DNA from: Diploptera punctata
Taxonomy: Eukaryota > Arthropoda > Insecta > Blattodea > Blaberidae
Length of the DNA stretch: 64,000 bases
Direction of reading: 5' to 3'
Assembly: GCA_030220185.1 (NCBI GenBank)
Contig: JASPKZ010001236.1
Coordinates: forward strand, 434,001 to 498,000
Shown: positions 56,702 through 64,000 of the stretch, one piece after another
How positions within the stretch are numbered: the first letter of the stretch is position 1
Layout of the letters: each line of letters starts with the position of its first letter
Made by a program: the position numbers and the translations under genes
The notes under the pieces: model-generated
The model's input: only the letters and a program-made list of their open reading frames with translations
Database searches by the model: none
What the model was told of the DNA's origin: nothing

Positions 56702-57906
56702 ATAAATTAATAAGTAATTTTTTATATCTTACCTCATATTTTATGTTTTCTTAAACCCAGAAACTGCAGTTTTCAAAAGGACATCCCCTTAATTTTCAAC
56801 CGACATTATGACTACCGGATTTTTGTTGGAATCTCCATCTATAACATTGCCATTTGGTGTTGATTTAATGAACTGAACGTTGCCATCTGGTATTGATTTA
56901 ATGAACTGAACGTTGCCATCTGGTATTGATTTAATGAACTGAACGTTGCCATCTGGTATTGATTTGATGAACTGAATGTTGCCATCTGGTATTGATTTGA
57001 CGAACTGAATGTTGCCATGTGGTGTTGATTTGACGAACTGAATGTTGCCATGTGGTGTTGATTTGACGAACTGAATGTTGCCATGTGGTGTTGATTTGAT
57101 GAACTTCGAGATCAGGTCCCGTTCATCAGGAATTTCGAAATTCATGGATTTAAATTTGTTCTTCTGAATATATATCTTCTCCCAAACTGTCAATTCTAAA
57201 GGTTTTAGAAGTTTGGCCTCTTTTTAAATTTTATGACCCTCCAACAAACTATGTGCTGCAATAGCTGATTTTTCAATTTCACTATTTTTAATATTTCTAA
57301 AGCGTTCCTTTGTGTGAGTGTCCAAATTCCTTTTTGCTTTTCAAATGTATACTTTATTGCAGTCTCTACAACTAATTTGATAAATTCCAGATAGTAAAAA
57401 ATCTGGAATTTATCAAATTATTTGTAGAGACTGCAATAAAGTATACATAGGAAAAACAAAAGGAATTTGGACATTCGCACAAAAGAACACTTTGGAAATA
57501 TTAAAAATGGTGAAATTGAAAAATCAGCTATGCAGCAGGTAGTTTGTTGGAGAGTCATAATATTGAAAAAGAGGCCCAACTTCTAAAATATTTGGAAAAA
57601 CCTTTAGAATTGACAGTTTGGGAGAACATATTAAGAAGAACAAATTTAAATCCATGAATTTCGAAATTCCTGATGAATGGGATCTGATCTCGAAGTTCAT
57701 CAAATCAACACCAGATGGCGTTATAGATGGAGATTCCATCAAAAATCCAGTAGTCATAATGTCGGTTGATAATGAAAGGGATGTCCTTTTGAAAACTGCA
57801 GTTTCTGTGTTTAAGAAAACATAAATTATGAGATAAGATGTAAAAAATGACTCATTAATTTATGTATTAAGAACCTCATAATGTTATTTCCCATATTTAA
57901 CTGTGA
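56702..57906. mobile_element. Inverted pair of 5'-truncated Penelope-like GIY-YIG fragments with target-site duplication
   Basis: A 1205-bp insertion in a reversed RTE copy, flanked by the 13-bp duplication ATGATCTTTTCTC (56689-56701 and 57907-57919). It consists of two head-to-head copies meeting at about 57396. Right copy (+): GIYQIICRDCNKVYIGKTK at 57405, with both GIY and YIG motifs, then a frameshift, then YLEKPLELTVWEN and MNFEIPDEWDLISKFIKS. Left copy (-): GIYQISCRDCNKVY, RNLDTHTKERFRNIKN, KSAIAAHSLLEGHK, LELTVWEKIY. GIY-YIG is the endonuclease that PLEs use with their reverse transcriptase. Both copies lack everything 5' of the GIY motif. Confidence 0.8.
56848..57111 (-). repeat. 33-bp minisatellite, eight units, inside the left PLE copy
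   Basis: Eight consecutive 33-bp units begin at 56848, 56881, 56914, 56947, 56980, 57013, 57046 and 57079. On the - strand each encodes 11 residues of the type KSTPHGNIQFV or KSIPDGNVQFI, and all keep the same frame. The sister copy at 57.7 kb has a single unit (KSTPDGV), so the array expanded after or during duplication. Confidence 0.9.
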
Positions 57907-58350
57907 ATGATCTTTTCTCCTCCCTTAAAGTAAGAGTCCATGTTTCTCATCCATATAATATAACTGGGAGAATAACAGTTATATATTCATAGTTTAATGT
58001 TTTTTTTGAGAGAAGTTGGGACGACAAAAGTTTCTATAATGCATAATAGCATGCATTTCCAGAATTGAGCCTATGTTTAATTTCCTTATGCATCTCATTC
58101 CTGTTAGTAATTATTGTTCCTGGGTATTTGAATTCAGTACTTCTTCAAAATTTCCCTTATTTGTCATTAACTGTCCATTTCCATTAAATAATGTATTTTT
58201 ATGTGTGAACATACATTTAGTTTTATTGATGTTTACTTCCAGTCCCAATTTCATAGTGTTACTCAATAGAATGCTCTAACTCATTTATTTGTTAAGAAAA
58301 TTACTACCTAATTGAAATTCAGTTAATGAAAAAAAAACTTTTATTTTCAG

Positions 58351-59389
58351 ACGAGATCTGGATCAGCTCCTACACCTAGAATTGCTGCACACAACGCAGC
58401 TCTATGGGACTGCCGAACACAACTATCATGTTCAGTTGGAGCATTACCATCTTCAGAATCTAGAAAACTTTCAGAACTATCTCAAGAAACGAGCAATCAG
58501 AGCTCTCTCGAATGTGATGAAAGTTTAGGAATTCTCTCACCTCATCAACTGCACACCACTATCTTCGATTCGACTGATTCGTCCGACTGCTGCCATTTCA
58601 TTCCATCTCATACCCAGTCAGATCAGACAAAAGAATTTGGGAATCAAGGCTCGATGGAATCGGATGATACTGGAATTCAAACATCAGATCAACAGAACAC
58701 AAATTCTTGTCAATCAAATCAGCATCAGTGTCAACAAATCAGCAAACAAAGCTCTTTCGAACTAGATGAAAGTCTTGGAATTCTTACGCCGGATCAGATG
58801 TTGGATTTTACAGTCTGTGCTGAGAGTTGTAGTATAGGGCGTGCTGTATCATTTGAAGATATGGAGGTGTTTATGTTTACGGATTTTGTAGGAGAACAAG
58901 TCGATCTTCCGGATCGAATCCCATCAGAAACAGATGAACTGTCATCGAACTATCACTCATCAGAATTTCCAAAATTCCCAACAGATAGCATCCAATCTCC
59001 TGACTGTATGAATCAATCTCCTGACTGCATGAATCTGGATGATACTTTCTTAGTTTCCAAGGCTGAAGACGTTTCAATGCAGGAATTAGATTTGTTGAGC
59101 AATGATGCAACGACACCAGAACAGCACTGTGCGTCCAATCAGATGTTGGATCACACGATGTGCTGTACGTCAGAAGATTTGAGCGAGAACGTGTGTCAAG
59201 TCGTGACGAGCAATGGCAGTGACGGGGATTTTACTCCTGCTAGCATCAGAGTTGGACAAGATATCTCGGATAGAACTCTGTCGCCTGAGGATCTGCCGAT
59301 GGATGCCCCGTACCAGGAGGTGATGAGCGAGATTCTACAGAAGGCAGAGTTAACTTCTGAAAGTGGACACGAGACTGCTGGAATGTCAG
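58351..59389 (+). CDS. CAP-Gly protein gene, internal exon 3 (acidic Ser/Gln-rich region with internal repeats)
   Basis: Exon of 1039 nt: the acceptor is ttattttcag, the donor is tcag|gtaagt, and it enters in phase 0 and leaves in phase 1. It opens with TRSGSAPTPRIAAHNAAL and has no stop codon over 346 codons. The sequence is acidic and rich in Ser, Asp and Gln, so probably disordered. It contains a near-repeat of about 20 residues: NQSSLECDESLGILSPHQ and KQSSFELDESLGILTPDQ, each ending in a Ser/Thr-Pro site. It also has a tandem SPDCMN pair and a second pair, TPDQMLDFTVC and SNQMLDHTMCC. These look like repeated short linear motifs or phosphosites. No known folded domain is recognised. Membership of the same gene rests on strand, order, phase and splice consensus. 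Confidence 0.8.
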
Positions 59390-59404
59390 GTAAGTCATCC
59401 AAAT

Positions 59405-59562
59405 AAACAATTGTGGAGTCCCCTGAGAGAAAGGATTGCTCTCAGGGTCAGTAGATAGAGACCTATCTCCTACTATTCCTGCTGATTATGGGACTATTCC
59501 CGAAATGCCTACATAAAATTAACAGTTTGCGAAGTTGAGGAATTGGACCTACTAGGTTACAA
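59405..59562 (+). mobile_element. PLE terminal fragment with degenerate hammerhead-like motif
   Basis: It lies just downstream of the exon-3 donor. It contains a small hairpin (CTGAGAG/CTCTCAG), then CTGATTA (G8 changed), helix II GGGA-CTAT-TCCC and GAAATGCC (59482-59512), followed by GCGAAGTTGAGGA at about 59530. The layout is that of the PLE ends at 23.1 and 54.5 kb. It is interrupted by a SINE-A head at 59563. Confidence 0.5.
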
Positions 59563-59867
59563 TTCGAGGTAGCGTGCTGCCTTGTCACGCAGTGGGCACA
59601 TCCACATATTCCCTAGATGAGGACCCCTGAGGGTAAAGTAATGTTTAAATTCCCAATAAAATGTCTTCTTAAATAGAAGCTGCCATTTACATAATTGAAG
59701 CAAAGGCTCGTAGCATTTGGCAATCGGGAATTACAATATATAAGAGGATTGGAAAGCCAAAGGTCCTGGGTTCAAACCCTAACTTGAGCATATAATTTTT
59801 CTCTTAAAAAATATATCTATCCTTAATATTTAATTTTAGGAAGTGATATTTTGAGGTTATTTTAATT

Positions 59868-59942
59868 ATATTATTTTTAGTCTGATCATCTTACTCAATA
59901 TTAATTAATATTGAGGTAAGATGATCAGACTAAAAATAATAT
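59868..59942. repeat. Perfect 75-bp palindrome
   Basis: Arms TATTATTTTTAGTCTGATCA then TCTTACTCAATATTAA are mirrored around AATTAATT at about 59905. Confidence 0.85.
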
Positions 59943-59950
59943 ATCTATCC

Positions 59951-60501
59951 TTTTTTTTTTCATTTTTTTTTTTTCAGCATGCCCCATTACCGTAGTAATA
60001 TTACATGCATAACATAACAAACATAAAATCAGATAACATAACATTACATAACATCACATATTTGGTTTTTGTTTACATGTTTTTTTTTATCTTCGTCACT
60101 TGTTAATCACTCATTTTCGTACACTATTGTTTTTATATATTTTTTAAATGTCTTAAATATTTGTGTATTAGGTCTTTCTCCGTCACAGGCCATGTTCCTC
60201 CTTCTTTGCTGATTTTTTCTTTCAACTTATTTCTAGAATGCTGCTGCAATTCACAATTATAAAGGAGATGTTCTACATTTTGAATTGCTTTTCTACATGG
60301 ACAGGTTGCATTGTTTAATATTCCAGTACGATAAAGATGTGATTTATTTTTTCCATGACCAGTTACCATTTCAGAAAATTCTGGAGTTATTTCACATTTA
60401 AGTTTTAATCTGTCTCTGACTGATGGGAAGAACTTCTTACATGTGGCTCCTTTATCTGCGTTGTCCCATTCGTTCTGCCATTTTATGGTTCCTTCTTCTT
60501 T
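59951..60501 (-). pseudogene. Non-LTR C-terminal (Jockey/R1-like) fragment with TSD
   Basis: The - strand reads TIKWQNEWDNADKGAT, FFPSVRDRLKLKCEITPEFS, MVTGHGKNKSHLYRTG, CPCRKAIQNVEHLLYNCEL, KDLIHKYLRHL, the region after RNase H with its CPC...H...C motif. A poly-A tail (as poly-T) is at 59951-59985. Flanking TATATCTATCC repeats (59940-59950, 60502-60512) are the target-site duplication. Confidence 0.8.
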
Positions 60502-60523
60502 TATATCTATCCTTATTTATTAA

Positions 60524-61513
60524 CCTTTTGACCGCCGAGTTTCCCTTTTGCCAGCTGGACTGTGGGTGCCAGGTTTTTTAAATTTAAAGTACTACACCAT
60601 ACTATATAATATAAACGTATATAAAGTATAATTAACTGTCTACATGCCATGCTAAATTGAATTTAAACTCACTATTATACATATATTTGATGGTTAGACG
60701 GTGTTGCTTCCACCAGATCCCAGGTTCGAATTCAGCACGGCATCTTTATTGGAATTTGTTATCACTATCACTAAAACATTTTTCCTATTGAATAATTTTG
60801 ATGGCATTATCACTAAACACTTATAATATTAAAATTGTTGAACATTTTTTATCATCCTGGGTTTGAATCAATTCCAGTCAAACAGCAGTTTTATGCCACG
60901 TGTTTCGTCTGGAATGACACGCCCACCACTGTCACTCACACTCAGTTCATTTAGGTCTACATCACTTGCTTTACTATTTATTGGCTTAGATTGTAATAAT
61001 ATTCTCTTAGAAACAGGACTACTATCACATTCGTCAAACGAGTAACCATTTGATGACCTGTTACTGTCACTCTCGTCTTCTGAAAAACTGACACAATAAA
61101 CTCGCGTATTATATTTTCGTCAACTTTGAGACATGCATCACTGTGTTTCACAGCACGACCTACCCCTCAGCCAGGTATCTTTTCAACTAAAAATAAAATA
61201 AATAAAGAGAAAATCCTGAAATTGCAACATTTCATAGCAAAAAAAAAAAAAAGGCCTTGTAACATGAATGTACACCCTCCTTTAGAAAATCCATTTACAA
61301 CCAGCCTATACCGTTATTCTGTAAGGGATGTGCAAAGTATTGCTAAGAAAGGATGTACAAACACAGAACGAAAAATAATTTTAGTTTATTAAAGTAAAAA
61401 CTTCAGGAAAAAAATATTTAAAATAATAAGATTGAAAACCGGAGCCTGCCGGGCGTGGCATACCGCTGTACACACACTTTCACCGGCGCATGCCGGGCAT
61501 GGCGTTCAAAAGG
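60524..61513. mobile_element. piggyBac-type element, non-autonomous, TTAA flanks
   Basis: TTAA at 60520-60523 and 61514-61517 flank inverted ends CCTTTTGACCGCC and, from the other side, CCTTTTGAACGCC. On the - strand at about 61105-60869 is an acidic open stretch, FSEDESDSNRSSNGYSFDE, DLNELSVSDSGGR, ending in a stop. This composition is like piggyBac transposase N-termini. No DDE core is present. Confidence 0.75.
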
Positions 61514-61601
61514 TTAAAAAGAACTTCATTATGTTACATCTTATTGTAATTTTATAAGATATAATTATCTAACTTTTAATCAAATAAATTTGTTTGTTTA
61601 G

Positions 61602-61949
61602 GAGCCACTTCGGCAGGTCCTTCATCAAGATCATCAGCTGCACCTCCACCGCCCAGCAGTTTTGTAACGAGCGTGACCAGCATCACAAGTCTTGATAACG
61701 GTTACCAAGGCGACGGGGAGTGGAGTCGGCCAGCCAGTAGAGGTGCTGATCACTCGCCTACGAGTCACAGAGTCATAAAGATGAAGACCTCTGCAGATCC
61801 TATGACTGACTCTGACTTCTTCACTGAGAGTGATGCTGACATGCACGATGAACTTGCTACTGGAAATGGACGTGGAGACCGCCGGGCTCAAGTCATCGAT
61901 GGAACGCTGTATGGAACAAACTTGCAAGCTGGTGGAACCGTTATTCTAG
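61602..61949 (+). CDS. CAP-Gly protein gene, internal exon 4 (Pro/Ser-rich and acidic segment)
   Basis: Exon of 348 nt. The acceptor is gtttgttta|g and the donor is ctag|gtacaa. It enters in phase 1, matching the phase-1 exit of the previous exon (the joined codon is GGA), and leaves in phase 1. It encodes GATSAGPSSRSSAAPPPPSS, then a Ser/Thr stretch, NGYQGDGEWSRPAS, an acidic run TDSDFFTESDADMHDE, and GRGDRRAQVIDGTLYG. The region is hydrophilic, with no membrane segment or coiled coil. The gene continues 3' of the window or in exons I cannot see. The donor GTACAA is weaker than GTAAGT. The acidic TESDADMHDE run is the part most likely to help find the orthologue. Confidence 0.8.
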
Positions 61950-62033
61950 GTACAAAATTTTTTTTATATTGAAGCTATTAATCTGTCAATTACTTATTTT
62001 AGGAATTCACACTATGAGATATTTTCATTCAGG

Positions 62034-62311
62034 TAAAATGTTATCACTCACCTCATATTTTTCTTCTTATCTTAAATTAAACTAGTTTTGGAACTTTACA
62101 TTTCAGTTCCATCATCAGTATCCCTGCAACTGTTGTTCTGTTGTCTTGAAGAGCTGTCTTTTACTCCCTCTCTTAGTAGACTGAAAGAGCTCTTCAAGAT
62201 GACAGAACAATGGTCGCGGGGATACTGATGATGGAAATGAAATGTAAAGTTCCAAAACTAGTTTAATTTAAGATAAGAAGAAAAATATGAGGTGAGTGAT
62301 AAAATTTTACC
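62034..62311. repeat. 280-bp fold-back repeat in the last visible intron
   Basis: Arms 62034-62155 and 62188-62311 are near-perfect inverted copies bounded by GTAAAATGTTAT and ATAAAATTTTAC. Each arm contains CTGATGATGGAA(C/A)TGAAA (- strand 62118-62101, + strand 62225-62242) with a possible long helix GGAACT/AGTTCC. This resembles a broken hammerhead but the GAAA box is not in the expected place. It starts 85 nt after the exon-4 donor. Confidence 0.6.
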
Positions 62312-62436
62312 TAAATATTAATCTCTCGTTTAAGAACAGTTTTAATTGACTACAGCATTGCAAAAATATTGTCATTCTATCAGATTTCAAAGCAGCGATT
62401 CAGGCCATAACATTAACCATGTATACAAAAATGGAA

Positions 62437-62476
<40 letters not shown>

Positions 62477-62922
62477 TACAAAACATGATTCAGACTATTG
62501 ATAAACTTGGTGAACATATGGTCTTACTAGGTTATGTAAGTAGGAAATAACACTATGAGGTTTATTTTAATTTGTGTTGAGTTGTTTTTGACTCATGTGT
62601 CACATTCAGTACCATAAACTAGTTAAGGCATTTAAAGAGACTATCGTGTATGCGGCTGTCAGTCAGTTAACTCGTTTTAGAGCGGGCACAAACAAATCGC
62701 GTTTATATTCGGCGCCTAAATATTGTGTTGGCTTAGTATGTCTTGGAGATCATAGATGGCATATAAATGTACATTTTCTATTCCCATTTGACACGTTTAA
62801 CCTTGGTGAATCCCCTTTTATTTTTAAAACAAACAACACATGGAATTCGTTCACCCAAACTTGCTCCAATGCAGTCGTATATGTTTCTCGTTATCGCGCT
62901 GTTGTTTGTGCGTGAGTGAAAC

Positions 62923-63118
62923 CATGCCGAAAGAAAAATATCTCACTGAAGAAGAATTAGTGAATATTTTGTATAATGATGATTCAGGTGATGAACTGAT
63001 TCCTGAATTAGAAGATTCACAAAATGAAATTGAAGATGAACTTCCACTTCCTGAAATTGATACACCGATACCATGTGATGTCAATCAGCCAAGTTATTTC
63101 TCCATCAAATCCTACTAG
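62923..63118 (+). pseudogene. Acidic N-terminal fragment resembling a piggyBac-like transposase
   Basis: From Met 62923: MPKEKYLTEEELVNILYNDD, SGDELIPELEDSQ, ending in a stop after 65 codons. Short acidic N-termini with a 'YLTEEE' start are seen in piggyBac-derived proteins, but no catalytic core follows. The assignment is tentative; no clear TTAA-bounded ends were found. Confidence 0.35.
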
Positions 63119-63394
63119 AATATCTCCTTTAGTTATGTACAAAATTTGAATTTTCTAGGATTAATAGTTTTTGAATAATGGTCCAGTTTCTGAAGTGCCA
63201 TGAAAAGGGTAGCTGGGGTATTTAAATGGCTGGCCTGTGGGTCTATATGCCCTGCTCAGTGCCTGGTATTTAACAAGTTTAAAAAAATCTTCAACAAGTT
63301 CAACATTCAATTAACACCGAAAAACGATTTCAGTTTGAGTAATGTATGGTAAAAACCAACAAAAATGAAAAGATTGAAGACTGAAAAAAATCAT

Positions 63395-63795
63395 GAATTT
63401 ATCAAATTGATTATGAAGATTGTGAAAGGATATACATAGGAAAAACAAAATGGAATTTAAATTCAAGATTAAAGGAATCCCTTAGAAATGTTAAAAATGG
63501 AGAAACAGAAAAATCTGCAATAGCTGCACATGCCTGGTCAGAAAAACACGGAGTAGAAACCAAAACAAAATTATTTAAACAATTGGAAAATCCGAAGGAA
63601 CTCACAATTTGGGAAAAAAAATTACGTATGCAAGAATAAAAACACAACTATGAATTTTGAAATAACCGGTGATAAGGAGAGGGGATTGAATTGGAAGTTC
63701 GTTGGTCAGCCATCAGATGGCGCGGAGGTCAGTCTGCAGGAGAGGAGGCCATTGGACGTCAGTTGTGAACGTGATACAGCATTGAGAATGTCACA
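63395..63795 (+). pseudogene. Penelope-like GIY-YIG endonuclease fragment
   Basis: Frame 63401-63640 gives KIDYEDCERIYIGKTK, SAIAAHAWSEKHGVET, LENPKELTIWEKKL. This keeps the second GIY-YIG motif and the AH.W.EKH stretch, but the GIY half is lost. After a stop the sequence continues NFEITGDKERGL, matching the PLE C-terminus at 57.65 kb. No hammerhead-like motif is seen after it. Probably a dead copy in the last visible intron or beyond the gene. Confidence 0.7.
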
Positions 63796-63869
63796 AATGC
63801 AGTGAAGAAACTTGAGTCTGCGAGGGAGTTAAGAAGTATGAGGTGAGTAAAAAACAACTCAACACAAAT

Positions 63870-64000
63870 TTAAAAAAAAAATATAGTCTTACAATGTATT
63901 ACAGCCCATTGTGGAATACAAGGGAATGAAAGAGCTGATATACTCGCAAAAATAGGGAGTAAGCTGGAAGTAACAAATGTATTTTTTAATGAATCAATTA
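63870..64000 (+). pseudogene. RNase H domain fragment of a non-LTR retrotransposon (runs off the window)
   Basis: Translation gives LQCITAHCGIQGNERADILA, KIGSKLEVTN, the last catalytic block of a retroelement RNase H (pattern HCGI.GNE.AD). Nothing upstream continues it, so it is 5'-truncated. Its 3' part lies beyond the window. Confidence 0.7.

Larger units (their letters stand above)
56405..58278 (-). mobile_element. RTE copy split by the PLE pair
   Basis: Reversed RTE pieces 56405-56701 and 57920-58278 join across the PLE insertion at CTTTTCTC|CTCCCTTAAAG. The second piece contains FNGNGQLMTNKGN-type coding. Confidence 0.8.
54231..58350 (+). other. Intron of the CAP-Gly gene (4.1 kb)
   Basis: GT...AG intron, phase 0. 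Its contents in order are a PLE fragment with a hammerhead-like motif, a small reversed RTE scrap, a non-LTR RT fragment split by a hAT element, and an RTE copy split by an inverted pair of Penelope GIY-YIG fragments. Almost the whole intron is transposon-derived. Confidence 0.75.
59390..61601 (+). other. Intron of the CAP-Gly gene (2.2 kb)
   Basis: Phase-1 intron. Its contents are a PLE end with hammerhead-like motif (59.40-59.56 kb), SINE head fragments, a short perfect palindrome, a reversed non-LTR C-terminal fragment (59.95-60.50 kb) and a piggyBac-type element (60.52-61.51 kb). Confidence 0.75.

Noticed and set aside
57040..57110. CRISPR-like array
   Set aside because: Units are contiguous 33-bp repeats with no spacers, within a PLE; eukaryotic context.
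62101..62245. Seventh hammerhead ribozyme
   Set aside because: CTGATGA is present, but helix II and the GAAA box cannot both be placed in the standard way; kept only as a fold-back.

Overview
This looks like a window of a large, AT-rich, repeat-dense insect nuclear genome, most likely a cockroach or termite (Blattodea). The evidence is one conserved animal gene split into spliced exons with long introns, no operons, and many non-LTR retrotransposon, Penelope-like, Tc1/mariner, hAT, piggyBac, Helitron and tRNA-derived SINE copies. The taxon is an inference: the dominant RTE-type 'endonuclease-reverse transcriptase' repeat is of a kind I associate with Blattodea.

The only cellular protein-coding gene I can support is on the + strand at about 46.4-61.95 kb. 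Four internal exons (46409-46930, 53829-54230, 58351-59389, 61602-61949) have consensus splice sites and compatible phases, and join into about 770 codons. Exons 1 and 2 together make a CAP-Gly domain (GHRVCVNGTK joined to VGILRYFGE, then ELDEPAGLNDG and RYF). The product is therefore probably a microtubule plus-end or tubulin-tail binding protein of the CLIP type. Its first and last exons are not visible. A GC/CpG-richer patch at 40.9-41.2 kb is a weak promoter candidate.

Region 0-31 kb holds SINEs (at least six tRNA-derived families), RTE 3' ends in both orientations, other non-LTR fragments and ATT/TTA microsatellites. Several nested insertions can be read base by base from target-site duplications: RTE in another non-LTR element at 12.0-13.3 kb, RTE in a mariner at 6.7-7.5 kb, SINE in RTE at 8.45-8.76 kb, SINE in SINE at 25.3 kb, and mariner in SINE at 28.9-29.4 kb.

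Region 31-46 kb holds more of the same, plus a nuclear mitochondrial insertion (nad4, about 177 bp at 35.82-36.0 kb) inside a broken retroelement, a hAT transposase tail at 38.3 kb, and long stretches of unassigned AT-rich DNA.

Region 46-64 kb is the CAP-Gly gene. Its introns are packed with elements: a large inverted repeat carrying opposed tRNA-like units (47.1-47.8 kb), hAT elements with perfect 8-bp duplications, a Helitron, a piggyBac with TTAA ends, and Penelope-like (PLE) fragments with GIY-YIG nuclease remnants.

The most interesting signal is a set of hammerhead-ribozyme-like motifs in PLE-derived sequence. They lie at 3.7, 15.6, 23.1, 48.9, 54.5 and 59.5 kb, with a weaker one at 62.2 kb. 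Two sub-families share one layout, several sit in long fold-back repeats, and three lie 90-320 nt downstream of 5' splice sites of the CAP-Gly gene.
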